DNA from: Archegozetes longisetosus
Lineage: Eukaryota > Arthropoda > Arachnida > Sarcoptiformes > Trhypochthoniidae
Direction: 5' to 3'
NCBI GenBank assembly: GCA_018873245.2
Contig: JAEMBT020000006.1
Coordinates: 12,742,387 to 12,806,386, forward strand
Length of the DNA: 64,000 nucleotides
The position numbers and the translations under genes are program-made. Under the pieces are notes generated by a model. It was not told the DNA's origin. It saw nothing but the letters and a program-made list of their open reading frames with translations, and ran no database searches. Shown here one piece after another: positions 52,830-63,550 of this stretch; position 1 is the stretch's first letter, and every line of letters starts with the position of its first letter.

Positions 52830-53178
52830 TATCGAAAAATGGTTTTCATATTCATAGCCAGCGTTATATTCTACATCGATACCATATATCATATATTCAA
52901 AAATCTTAAAATCAAAAAATCGAATTCGACACAAAATTCGAATATCTCGAAAACTATTGGATATAAAAAATTTTTGATTTGATATTCGGATTCAGCGTTA
53001 AAAAATACATATCGACAGTCCTGTGGTATCTTGTGTATGCACGACATCTGCCCGAGATTCCAATTCCCGCAGAATTTCTGAATGATATCTGCGTGGAATT
53101 GGAGGAACAAGAGTAAGCCTCGGCAGCGACTAAAATGAGGAGTCCGGTGGGGGCGGAGGGTGAAGCCCCCACCAAAAT
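52830..53178 (-). repeat. Moderately GC-rich dispersed repeat
   Basis: A block with AT-rich TCGAATTC/ATATCTCGAAAACTATTGG phrases and a GC-rich end (53100-53175, TCCGGTGGGGGCGGAGGGTG). A shorter related piece lies at 56360-56400 (CATATTCGGATTCTACGTTA). The two overlapping minus-strand open frames here (52889-53110, 52954-53175) look like by-products rather than genes. Confidence 0.45.
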
Positions 53179-54031
53179 ATTACATTTTACATCGTGATTA
53201 AATATGTTATCATATATTTAAAAATATATGATAGACAGGGTTCGGCAATGTTCTTTCAAAATATTTATGTAGAAAGAAAGTGTTCTTTAAAGGGTAGAAT
53301 CTATTGAACTTTATTGTCACCGAGTATACATATAAAATGAGTTTATTTTGGTAAATGTGACAACAAAAAATTCATTCCCTTAATCAATACACTCGATATT
53401 AGTAAAATAAAGTCTATTAGAATGAGTTAGTAGTTCACTTTTGCATTTTATTAAACGCTTAACTGACTTAAAATAAAAAGTTTGTTTAGTAATAGGTTAT
53501 TAATGAAGTTAGTTTTGTTATCAAATCTATTTTCTGGATGAATTTATTTTAATTTACTTATCAAATTTGTCTACAAATAACCGCATATTTGAAAGTTATC
53601 AAATATTTGTTTAGTCTTTAAAATAACAAAATTTGACTGGGTGCACGTTTAATTCTAGCATTTCTATAAACAATTTACTTCCTTATTCTTTATGATATTT
53701 TGATCCATAATTTCAGAAATTTTTATTATTTTTGCTAATATTGTTATGAATCGTTTGACCTGAAGTTCATAATTTAGTGTTTATGCTAAAGTTTTATAAG
53801 TTTTAGTTCAGCCTATGGCCAGCGGATTTATAGCGATTTCTAATAAGTCACTTAACACGTTTTTCAAATCTTTCAAATAAATATTTTTGAAGTGAACTAC
53901 TTCAATTAAATTCATTCATTGAATAAAATCATATGTGTATGTGATAATGTGCTATAATTTAGTGTACTATCAAAAGATCTATACATTTAAGACAATGTTT
54001 TATGAGTAAAGTTATATACTTAACTTATAAG

Positions 54032-55008
54032 GAGTGTTCCGCAAGGCTAGAGCTCTTAAGGCTCGGCAGCGAGCCTCGAGCCTGACGTCATGAAATAGAA
54101 TATTCTTCTTTTTACCTTTTTACATCTAACTCCCTTTCGGAGGACTTACTCGAGCGCTATTGCATATTGACCCTTTTCGCCTCGATCGGCGGTCATATGC
54201 AGCATTGAATGGGCAGAGGAAGTTATAACTGAGAACATATGACCAGAGCATTGCCGTCAAAGAAATACAGCGACTACGAAACTTGGACTCGGGACCTCTA
54301 ATCCAAGGTTCGACTCGTTGACTACTACACCGCAGTGACCTTCCTTATTATAGAGAGTATTATACCTTTAAAATGAAATAATTTACTGAGAGAACATATT
54401 TAAACTATAATATTAAAGCTTTAAACATTTACTTGGGTTTGAATTAATTTAACATAGATTCGGTATACTTGAATGCTTGAATGGAATCTTTTGAGAACCT
54501 ATAACATTTCTTAGTGATCACATCACCAAATATATAATTACAGATGTAATTTAATACGAAATTGTTACGTTTGGTGTATGAAAACATTAGGGAAATACAA
54601 ATACGATTAAAACTTTCATTAATATCGGTTAGTTACATAGTAATAATAAAAAAGCATTATTAACACTAATAATAAAACTAAAGACAATAGTAGTAATACT
54701 AAGGAAAATATTGGTAATACTAATGAACCTAAAGAAACAAAACTCTTCCTTTTATATCTTCAAAACATGTGACAACACAAGTATAACCATAAATTAATTA
54801 CAACTTAATTTGAAGACATAAAAGGGGCAATATAGGAGCATAAGAAAACAATTTTTGAATTTGTTTGAATATTCAAATTCATTGAGTTTTACACAAATAT
54901 AAGCATATTTACATATTATCCTTTGTCTTATTTACTAATATTACAATCTAAAAACTTATCCAGGCTTTCTGGCTTGGCTTGTCGAGCCTAAGCCTGTGCG
55001 GAACACTG
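54032..55008. mobile_element. TIR element, 977 bp, hAT-like ends
   Basis: Ends AGTGTTCCGCAAGGCT at the left and inverted CAGTGTTCCGCACAGGCT at the right. The terminal zones are rich in GGCTCGGC/GAGCC hairpins. A clean 8-bp target duplication is not visible (CTTATAAG against ATTAAGAG). The middle includes an AATAATA-rich stretch at 54640-54730 and a tRNA-like stretch near 54283-54345. Confidence 0.65.
54283..54345 (-). repeat. tRNA-like sequence, probable SINE head
   Basis: On the minus strand GGTCACTGCGGTGTAGTAGT starts like a tRNA acceptor and D arm, and GTCCCGAGTCC resembles a B box. The cloverleaf is not complete, so it is not called a tRNA gene. Confidence 0.35.
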
Positions 55009-55527
55009 ATTAAGAGTTATTACTAAAGCTTTTAGTTCTTTAAAATATAAACTCAATGTATTATCTCTCTTACATTTGACATTTGGTTTAGACGATCACT
55101 TAAATTTGAACTAATTTTGTATTTTATTCTGCAAATCATCTAAATATTCTAAAACATTATGTAGTTTTGAAATTTAATATTCATGTTATAGTTTATGACT
55201 CTATCTCAGTAATGTTGATAACCAGAAATTCTTAGAATCTAAAATAAAAGAATAATACAAGTGAATTAAACTAAAATCTATCCCAAGAACTAATCCAATG
55301 ATGACAAAATTGTTCAAATTAATTATGATTCAGTTGAAACCTTTATTTCGTGAAGAATAGCAGAACTAATTACGTTATGTTAAATGAATCAGATCTCATT
55401 CAGATAAAAATTGTAGATCAAATTTTACACCAATCAATTTAAACTGTTGGGAAACATGTTGAATCAACTCAAAATAATTAATAGGATTTTTCAACAATCA
55501 ATTAAATGTTGGAATCGCTTAACGATC

Positions 55528-55602
55528 TTATGACCTCTTTTTTATTTTCAAAATAAGATGTTTAGGCATTGCAATGATTTGTCCGAAATAGAATTCGACC
55601 GG
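55528..55602 (-). CDS. P450 exon 5: C-terminus
   Basis: A 24-residue terminal exon after the acceptor AATAG, reading PVEFYFGQIIAMPKH then LILKIKKRS and TAA at 55528-55530. The PK-x(2,4)-hydrophobic-basic ending is typical for CYP3-clan proteins. Confidence 0.75.
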   Translation of the reverse strand, partial: PVEFYFGQIIAMPKHLILKIKKRS

Positions 55603-55684
55603 CTATTTGAGAGATTAAATAAGAATTTCAAAATAGTTGTCAATGTTCAAATTTTAGTGCATTATATTATAATTGGAAACAAAC

Positions 55685-56231
55685 CTCCGTCTCATTGCAT
55701 TTGACGAATTCATACTTCTTATATAATTTTGTCAAACAATATTTCATTTCCAATAAGGCAAATCTCATTCCAATACAATTTCGCGATCCGTCAGCAAATG
55801 GTACATAAGTTCCTGGTTTTATCTTATGCTTGTTTTCAGGTAAAAACCTTTCCGGTATGAATTCATCTGCATTTTCAAAATTATCTGGATCTCTGTGTAC
55901 GGCTTTCAAGGGAATTGTGATTAGAGTGCCTTTTGGAACATAAATATCACCTAATTTACAATCGCAAACAGTTTTACGCTCTATTCTGACAACCGAAGGT
56001 TCTAATCTGAGGGATTCTTTGATACAAGCATCTACATATGATAATTGATTAATATTATCAAAATCAGGTTCGATTCCATTGAGTTTTCATCGATTTCTTT
56101 CATAAACTTTTCTTGTTTTGAAGGATTTCTCACTAAATTATACACAAGATTTATGAGTCCACTCGAAGTTGTATCGAATCCTGCCACCAAAAACAGGAGA
56201 CAGTTGTCAATCACTTCTTTATCATCCAGTC
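55685..56231 (-). CDS. P450 exon 4: I-helix, K-helix and haem loop, frameshifted
   Basis: The acceptor TTTAAAG precedes LDDKEVIDN, then AGFDTTS (I-helix oxygen-activation site), the frameshift near 56085-56090, then LSYVDACIKESLR (K-helix ExxR), VHRDPDNF, PERF and PFADGSRNCIG. The donor is GAG/GTTTGT. The exon is 547 bases; 548 would fit the phases on both sides. Confidence 0.85.
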
Positions 56232-56829
56232 CTTTAAACAGAAGAATTGAAATTTGTTATGATTGTTTAATATTTCATTAATTTATCACGAAGAACGGAG
56301 TCGAAAAAAGTTATTTTTCAGTAGTCTTGAGCAATAACTATGACAGTTACAGCAAAATCAGTTGCATATTCGGATTCTACGTTAAAAAGTACATTGAAAG
56401 AGTTTGTGTGATAACATAATAATTATATAATTATTATAGGCGTTATTCACTATTCTTATATTGCAAAACCTTTTAAATTCACTTATCAATAACTCTTTAA
56501 TTTTGGCATTTTGCCAGAGAATCCCTGATAAACACCTATCATTAAGTTATCCTCATACCTGACGGCCATTTAGTTCTACTGTTTCTCAAAAATTCCATAT
56601 TTTAACAAATCTTTTTATAACAAAAAATAGTTTTTGTAGCCCAATAAAGTTTTTTCTATTAACTATTTCTAAAGATAAGATCGATTTTCAAGTTTATTAT
56701 TTGGCCTGTTGGATCAAAAACATTGGAAACAAAGTTGACAATAAACATTAATGACCAATTTTAACATATTTTTCGCTCTAAATTACGGGAAAGTCATTTT
56801 TCCGACTCTTCATATATCAAAATACTGAC

Positions 56830-57364
56830 TGATTTTAGAATATTCTGGATTATCGTTAATGGAGTCAAGTAAAATTTGTAATAAATCATTCCTTTTCTTA
56901 TTATTTTGCTTTCTTTCTACAATCATTTTCTGAATCAATTTTGTCATAAAATCTGTAGCCGTTCTATCGAGAGCTCGAAAGTCAAAGACTTTTGATAGTG
57001 TTGGAGAGAAAAGTGATACTAATTGTTCAATTGAAACATCTTTCATGAACATTCTTCTCGAGTTCAATACTAAAGGATTTGTTGAATCATTCGCAGAATC
57101 GACTTTAGTTGCAAAGAAAGCTCTCAGAACAATGTCCAAAACAAATGATTCAAAATAAGGTCTCACATCAAAAGATTCTCCACTTATAGCAAACTTTTCG
57201 ATATTATTCAATAACAATTGTATTGAGTCCTCAAACAATTTTTTGATTCTTTTAAGACTAGCTAAAGAAAATGCTGGAACTACTAGTTGTCTCGAAGGTT
57301 TCCACAAATCATAATCCAAGAGAAAAAGGCTTTGTCCTCCAGGTTGATGAGGTAAAGCATAAAT
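56830..57364 (-). CDS. P450 exon 3: helices C to H
   Basis: Begins IYALPHQPGGQSLFLL after the acceptor CCAAAG and holds DYDLWKPSRQLVVPAFS, the C-helix haem-propionate region. It ends within the linker before the I-helix at the donor A/GTCAGT (phase 1). The length of 535 bases agrees with phase 0 in and phase 1 out. The GTCAGT donor is not the strongest form but is the only one that joins exon 4 in frame. Confidence 0.82.
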
Positions 57365-57434
57365 CTTTGGAATTAATCAAAGATTCTTTAATAGGAAAAC
57401 AATATAATATTCAAAATTTGCTTTTTATCATTAC

Positions 57435-57531
57435 TCTGTGATCGAAAAACTTTTTGAAGTCCTCGACAAGAATTTGATTTATTAACTTAGGTTCGACCAC
57501 CAATAAAGTGGGCGATAAGAGTTCATAAGTG
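57435..57531 (-). CDS. P450 exon 2
   Basis: A 97-base exon joined by phase. The acceptor is AATTTATAG and the donor AGA/GTAATG. It encodes TYELLSPTLLVVEPK and then INQILVEDFKKFFDHR, the region between the anchor and the B-helix that in this clan reads G-x-x-P-x-L-x-V-x-x-P and D-F-x-x-F-x-x-R. Confidence 0.8.
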
Positions 57532-57607
57532 CTATAAATTAAATTATTTATAGATGTTTTCGAAATTAAGTTTCACATGAATTTTTTCATAAAATTGAGA
57601 TACTTAC

Positions 57608-57825
57608 CCAACAATTTTTCCTTTTGTTATGATACAGTTCCAGTCGTGTAACTGTAAAACATTATTCAAGCACTTAAATGTGTGAAAAACATCATTTGGT
57701 AATCCCTGTCGTTTCCAAAATGTTAGTCTATGATACAAATAAGTGACTAACAAAGTTAAAACAATTATTAATGCGAAAAATTTCGACTCAATTATTGATG
57801 AAATATAGTTATAAAGCGAATCCAT
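57608..57825 (-). CDS. P450 exon 1: membrane anchor
   Basis: Residues 1-72 and two bases of 73. It starts MDSLYNYISS, then a hydrophobic helix (FFALIIVLTLLVTYLYH) that anchors the enzyme in the endoplasmic reticulum, then the basic FWKRQGLP linker. This ATG is chosen because it directly precedes the anchor and is kept in the fragment at 60.27 kb; the frame is open further upstream, but without P450 features. The donor is GTTGG/GTAAGT. Confidence 0.82.
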
Positions 57826-59384
57826 TTTGGCGTTTATAAGAATTATTATGAAAGCTTGCACCTTATTTATCCTGTTCTTAAGTGAAACCTTGATTTCTCG
57901 AAGAACTTGAGTGATAAAATTACGAAAAATGATATTTAGATATTTTAATATCAATAATAAAACTTAGGATAAATAGCCGAATGTTGACGGCGATAAAAAT
58001 GGCTTAAAACTTATAGAAAATTACACTTTAAGAGAGGTTATTAATAAAGTCAATTGAAATCACGAAACATTTTTGCGTTGCTCTCAAAAATCAATTTGAT
58101 GCGATAAGCCCTTCTGGAAATAAACTTTCAGATATTTGTCAGAACTAGTTTTCAAACTAAGATAAAAGCTAAAATTAGAATTAGTAGCATAGCAACACGC
58201 ACACTAAAATTTAAAATTATAATTCAGTATTGAATAAAATGACCATCAAATTTCAAGTATACATATATTGCAGACTCATTTCAAGGTTTCAAATTTAAGA
58301 TTAATTTATACATAGAGCATTGCCAAAAGTTGAAAAGGTTGAAAAAAGTCAGCTAAATGTAGTGAAATAACAGTAATAAAAAATTGAAAAAAGTTCTTAA
58401 TTAGAATATTTCTATGGATACACTCATTTACTAAACTTAAGGGCCAAATAGAGTCAATAAAAGTAAAACTCAAAAAAGGTGAAAAAGTCGTGTTTAATCT
58501 TTTTTACCTTTAAAGTCAAAATAGTCAACAAAAGTCAAGCGCAATGCTTTACTTACGGATAATTAGCAATTTCAAACTAATATTCTTTTTTGGCTAGTTT
58601 TATACCTATTATTTCTGATAAAAAATTAACAGTAAATTAAAACTAGATGAACGAGAAATATTGTAAAATAAAAATATTACTTATAGCTTTTATGTTTATT
58701 TAGTTAGACATAAGAGATTAAAATTAATCTATAATAAAGTAGATTTATCATGAAATAGAAAGTCTAGTTTACAAATTTTATTCGTAATAATTTTGTAATT
58801 ATTATCTTTACGGTCACAGTACAAGACCATTTCCACTTCACTGATAGATAAATGTATAAGTATTATTTACTTAAATACAGAAAGACACAAATATTTATGT
58901 TTTTTAGCTAAAAATAACTGTATTAAGGGAACCAAAAACAATAAAAGGCAAGACAAGTTGTGTAACAGTAATCATTATTTTTTACCTTATGTTTCACTAT
59001 TTGTAAGATAGTTATAATAAACACTTATTGAAGAATAGCTCTCATTTATTCGAAGTCTATTAATTATTTATAATAAAAACTTACAGGAAAAATAAGTATA
59101 AAGCAAAACTACTATAGAAAGCAAAACAAATCCAACCCGAACCTTTGATAGAAAATAGGTAAAAAGCAATCTTTACATTGAGGTCTCTGATTTCAATTTA
59201 TTCATTTCTAGAAACACACATCACGTGAAAAGCTCTACATAAAGCATTTAACCGAGTTTTTATGTTTAGATCGATCCCAAGTCACAAAAATAAATGTGAC
59301 AATTTGGTTCCATAAGAAAATTCCTGAAAAAGTTTTTAAGATATGTCATTCGGTGTTATAAAACGCATTTCTGTTATTCTTATG

Positions 59385-59505
59385 TAATATATATATCGTA
59401 AGGCATTTGACATAACTATATATATAGTTATATAATATTTAATAATATATATATATATATATTTGTTTTTATCATATATGATATATATATATTTGTATAT
59501 TAAAT
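59385..59505. repeat. AT-rich simple repeats
   Basis: Several (TA)n and ATATAT runs, up to about 20 bases each, between 59388 and 59500. The Tyr/Ile-rich open frame there is repeat-derived. Smaller simple repeats occur at 47025-47040 (TA) and 32836-32852 (GT). Confidence 0.9.
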
Positions 59506-59752
59506 AAGTCAGAGCTGAGGATGAAGTGAACACATGAATGTTGTTGAAACAACAACAGCAAAAGGAACCAAATACTTATAGCTTCGGCACTAGCATTTCA
59601 ACATAATTTGATGAGAGAATACAATGATATAAAAGTAATAGTAATAATAATAAGTAACACTTCGGCAGTAATACCGAAAACATGACAATTTTGTGGAGAC
59701 TTAAAGTACATTATCCCAGTTTGTAACGAAAATTTTAAACATTGTGATAAAT

Positions 59753-59965
59753 TCAAAGAGTATTGTGTTTCTCCAGTATAATTGAAAAGGTTTTCATTTT
59801 ATTGTAAAATTGATTGAATTCAGGGATTAATTCATTTTTTTGTTGATTATAATAATTCCGTTGGTTTTGTGCTAAATTTCTGTGCATAATATAATTTTGA
59901 ATTAATTCATTGTCATTATTATCAGAAGAAGAGTTCATAATAGCATTCAAACTGTCACTAAAACT
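59753..59965 (-). other. Asn-rich ORF, possible terminal exon
   Basis: A minus-strand frame from about 59965 to a stop at 59753 with a possible acceptor (GTTTTAG) in front. It reads SLNAIMNSSSDNNDNELIQN, then hydrophilic Asn/Gln-rich residues, ending SIILEKHNTL. The composition is less random than neighbouring frames, but there is no recognisable domain and no partner exon. Confidence 0.25.
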
Positions 59966-60222
59966 TTACAGATACCTGTCCTTAGAGTTAAGACTTTCAT
60001 ATAGGGTTTATATTGACGCCAAAAGTTGATAAAACTTTCTTATTAATATACTTTTATATTCTTCGAATATACTATTCTTTGTAAAACTACAAGGAAGAGA
60101 TATTGTTGTGTTTATAACTTGAAAAATGGTTGATCACAGGAATAGGTTATCCGTTTAAATTTTTATATGTCCTAAATCTTAGTGTTCAAAAAGGTTAAAG
60201 TTAAAATAGTTAGTAGCACGTA

Positions 60223-60270
60223 AAATTTCTACTCAATAATTGATGAAATATAATTGTAAAGTGGATCCAT
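60223..60270 (-). pseudogene. Fragment of a second P450 first exon
   Basis: On the minus strand from 60270 the sequence reads MDPLYNYISSIIE and then a TAG stop, matching the P450 start at 57825 (MDSLYNYISSIIES) with TCG changed to TAG. Resemblance continues a little on both sides, including the bases just before the ATG, then is lost. No other P450 exon follows, so this is a relic of a tandem duplication, broken by decay and perhaps by the transposon starting at 60482. Confidence 0.7.
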
Positions 60271-60481
60271 TTTGTCTTCTACTAAGAATTTGTTTTGTAA
60301 AATTTCAGTTTAAATCCGGCTTAAAATACGAGTAGAGGATTGGTTTGTTTAAGATCGAAGTCGAGATTTTTAAAAATTAAATCATAATTCATACATATCA
60401 AGCATTAAGTATTAGGAATCTACACAATAAATCTTTCATTTTAGAAATTTAAACATATGACCATCAACTCAAGAGTATATA

Positions 60482-61628
60482 CTGAGTGGACATTCCAAAA
60501 CCGAACCCAATCGAACCTCAAAATTTTTTTGCTTTAGAAAATACTTTCTAAAGAAAAGTTTTATCAGAAAAGTTCAATCTTAGAAAAGGCCTAATTTGAA
60601 CTTTTATTAGACATGAATCTAAAATAAGAATAAAAACAAAAATGGTGTTCACAACAGTCGACCGTACTGTGTGGTTACTATCACCACTTTAGCTGAACGA
60701 GCGCTACCTGAAGAAGTGGTTTTAAAAGCTTAACCGAAACAGTCTCAAACTTCGCAGGAATACAAGCAAAACAGTATAAACATGATCCCATAATCTTTAT
60801 CTTTGGACATGGATCAGTTGATGGTTGTAATGAAATCATGCTTATATTGGTTTTGCTTGTACTTCTGCGGAGATTGAGGCTGGCTCAGTTAAGCTTTTAA
60901 AACCACTTCTTCAGCTAGCTAAAGTGATAATAGTGATCTAACGATAAAAACAATTATATCATAAAATTGGAGTGCGCCATTTCTAGAAAAGAACTGTAAG
61001 TCCAAAGTTTGGACTCCAAACTTTTTCACTGAGACAATTAATTCTGAAACTTATATCAAAATTCTGGAGGAATTTGTCCCTGAATTGAATGAGACCAAGT
61101 TGGAGTTGGGGTATTTCCAACAGGACGTGTTCCTGCTCACACCGCTTGTAGTATTACTCCTGTTCTTAAAACCTATTTTGTGAATCGAAAAATACGAAAC
61201 GAAATATTTCGAGACTGCAATTGATTGACCTCCCCGATCACCAGCCTCACTCCGCCGGACTTTTATTTATGGCTCATCTCAAGAATCATGTTTACGTTAA
61301 TAACCCTCAAACATGGGATAACTTAAAAATAAATATTGAGAATGAAATAAAACAAATAACTACCGAAACTTTGGTTAATGTTTCTGAAAGCATGATTCGA
61401 AGAGTTAGACTCTGTTTGGAGAATAACGGCGGACACTTTCAGCATTTGCTATAAATTCAAATAATATTTTTTAAACACTTTTGTAGCTTTGTTTTTGAAC
61501 TGATAAAATGTACATTTTTAGTTAATGCCTTCTTATCTAAGTATAAAGTAGTTAACCTGTTTTTCATAGGAATCATCACAAAAGCTTTATCTCTGATGAC
61601 TGAGTTCAATATAAAAATGTCCGCTCTG
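60482..61628 (+). mobile_element. Degraded mariner-type element, 1147 bp
   Basis: Terminal sequences CTGAGTGGACATTCC and the inverted GGACATTTTTATATTG lie next to TA on both sides. The interior has a broken transposase. Around 61115-61150 the CAACAGGACGT...CCTGCTCACACCGC stretch matches the QQD-x-x-PAHTA motif with a frame break. 61221-61454 is open and ends RVRLCLENNGGHFQHLL then a stop, a typical mariner-family C-terminus. Confidence 0.82.
61221..61454 (+). pseudogene. mariner-type transposase, C-terminal fragment
   Basis: The frame carries LLFMAHLKNHVYVNNPQTWD, standing where intact relatives have the x-LWG-x-LK-x-x-V-Y segment after the third catalytic aspartate, then an ENEIKQI...MIRRVRLCLENNGGHFQ tail. 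The catalytic residues are upstream in other frames or lost. Confidence 0.75.
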
Positions 61629-62247
61629 TATATACTACAGATATATTTTAAGGTTTCGACCATAATATTAGCTTTATCTATACATGATTAGCACTTTTGA
61701 ACTATTATTTGCTTTCTCGTTCATTCGTTAAACACTTTGTATCTATCTTTTGTTTAAAAAGTGACAATAAATTAAAATTACATGAGTGGATATAACTATC
61801 GGATTTATTATTCTATAGGAGAAAACTTTTGGAAAGTTAATTTCGTAATCCAGTAGAATTATTTATGAACTGCTTAAAACATATTTATAGAGACCGATTA
61901 GATACTGTATAGTTACCGATTAGAAAGACTTTCATAACAGAAGAACTTATTTTTGCTTTATATCTTTTATGTAATTGATAAATACGGCTTTGGATGTCAT
62001 TTCTTCATGAACTACAGACTTGTTTGTCAAATGAAATGTCAGAATGTATCGAAATATAGAAAAACCGAAGCCATTAAATCATATGATTATTGATAAATGA
62101 GGTTATAAACAGACTTCGGCAAAATAGCTCATTAATGTAATTGTGAAACAAACCCTAATGTTAAACTTTGAATTCTATTATGAAAACTTGATCCAAGTGT
62201 AGTCAATGATTCATTGTTTAAATCATTTGTTAAAACATCTTCTGGTA

Positions 62248-62617
62248 CAGTTATGTCAGAATAAATTCTTCCAGTGAAAAGAAGTTAACATTTTAGGGGT
62301 TAAATTTCAACTTAAAAAAGTGAATTAACTTGAGCCATATATAACTTCTACCCTATCAATGATTAACGTCTATTTGATTGCAAAAGATGTTTACAAATCG
62401 TTGATTATGAAGTGAGTGAATGCTTCTTTTGTTAGTCATTTCGTACATATTAGTCATAATAGATTTATTTTCATTCAAATTTGTAGTGTTTTGGCTTTGA
62501 TTGAACTTTTAAAAAACTTATATTTCTCTGATATTACGCATTCAGTGTTTTTAATGAAATAAGAATTTTTAACCGCCTATCAGTAATTGACTGGAATAAT
62601 TTATTCTGACACAACTG
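62248..62617. mobile_element. TA-flanked MITE, family 1, copy 2 (370 bp)
   Basis: Ends CAGTTATGTCAGAATAAATT and its inverted match, with TA at 62246-62247 and 62618-62619. Shared interior with the 15240 copy includes GGGTTAAATTTCAAC and TGATTGCAAAAGATG-like stretches. The extra length is internal. Confidence 0.82.
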
Positions 62618-62999
62618 TACATGATATATGATTCAATACATATATTTATCTTATTGAAATATGAATCATATATTAAAAGTCGATATTTGATAATAAAGTT
62701 CATGGTTCAATATTAGGATATGTTTTACAATTATATTGATCAACTATTTTTTCAACCATTTTGCCCAATTCTGGTGATAAAAATATAAATTTAATTGTTT
62801 CAAATAGTAAACCAAAATACATGCATCACTTTATGGTACTATCATTAAGACAATTAATCTTTTTTCACAATTAATAAACACAACAGAAAATGGCTTCACA
62901 TATTAAATTACATGCAAAATCATGCATAGAAACTATTGATATACAGTTTGATCATTTTTGTTCAACTAACAAAATATATTTGAGGTTTAGGTCGGGTCC

Positions 63000-63118
63000 A
63001 GATCTTTAATAGAGGTCATAGTAGAAGTTTAGATCTGCATTTTCAGTATGTGAGTAGCCCGGCTTCACGTTCAGGTCTTTCAGAAAGATCTCTAGGATCG
63101 TGATCTGCTCATCACTAA
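63000..63118. repeat. Fragment of the GTCCGAGTC / GCTCATCACTAA repeat family
   Basis: AGGTCTTTCAGAAAGATCTC and GATCTGCTCATCACTAAGTT match the end of the GC-rich units in the 2-kb palindrome (20790-20835). This is a solo, more decayed copy. Confidence 0.6.
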
Positions 63119-63471
63119 GTTTACTGTTAGTGTAAATAATAAAATTTTTGAAAATGAATCCATCAAATAATCAAATTTGCAATTGTTTCGTTTCCTCATT
63201 ATTCATAGTGTTTTCCATTTGTCAAAATTGATCAAACAGACATAAAAGTAATTATGAAGTTATAAAATAAGTCATCTGAGTGAACATTACTTTTACTTGT
63301 TGTTAAACTATTTGTTTACTTTAAATGACTAATTATTAAGTATTTAATAAAAAACGCGAATTTATAGTTGAATAAATGCATTTAAAATGATTTTTTGGCT
63401 TTGTTTATCCTCCCAGTAAAGTCTTAAATTTTATACTTGATAAGCATATAAAGAAATTTTATTTTGATCAT

Positions 63472-63550
63472 GATTCCATGTTAATTGAGCCTGCGATAAT
63501 TAAGCTTTGCGTCATTTGAGCCTATGACAGTCGAGCCTCATTTCAAAATT
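63472..63550. repeat. Solo terminus of the AATTGAGC foldback family
   Basis: CCATGTTAATTGAGCCTGCG followed by ATAATTAAGCTTTGCGTCAT and TTGAGCC units matches the left end at 47093. No opposite terminus is seen before the window ends. Confidence 0.65.

Larger units (their letters stand above)
55528..57825 (-). pseudogene. Cytochrome P450, CYP3-clan-like, 5 exons, one-base frameshift in exon 4
   Basis: Membrane-bound haem monooxygenase, minus strand. Exons are 57608-57825, 57435-57531, 56830-57364, 55685-56231 and 55528-55602, with GT/AG junctions and intron phases 2, 0, 1 and 0. It would make about 490 residues, the usual length. Seen: ATG at 57825; hydrophobic anchor at residues 16-31; DYDLWKPSRQ (C-helix WxxxR); I-helix AGFDTTS near 300; K-helix ESLR; PERF; and haem loop PFADGSRNCIG with the ligand cysteine near 436. 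The C-terminal exon ends PKHLILKIKKRS. In exon 4, after KEIDEN near 56085-56090, the frame shifts: the downstream frame reads NGIEPDFDN and then continues through the K-helix. One extra A in the A-run would restore it and also makes the exon phases consistent. It is either a very young pseudogene or a sequencing error in an otherwise functional gene. AATAAA complement lies at 55342-55347. Confidence 0.85.
57826..60222. other. Upstream region of the P450
   Basis: Would hold the P450 promoter. No clear TATA or initiator recognised. Includes simple repeats at 59385-59505 and the doubtful ORF at 59753. Confidence 0.5.

Noticed and set aside
54283..54345. tRNA gene
   Set aside because: A and B box likeness but no complete cloverleaf; treated as SINE-like.
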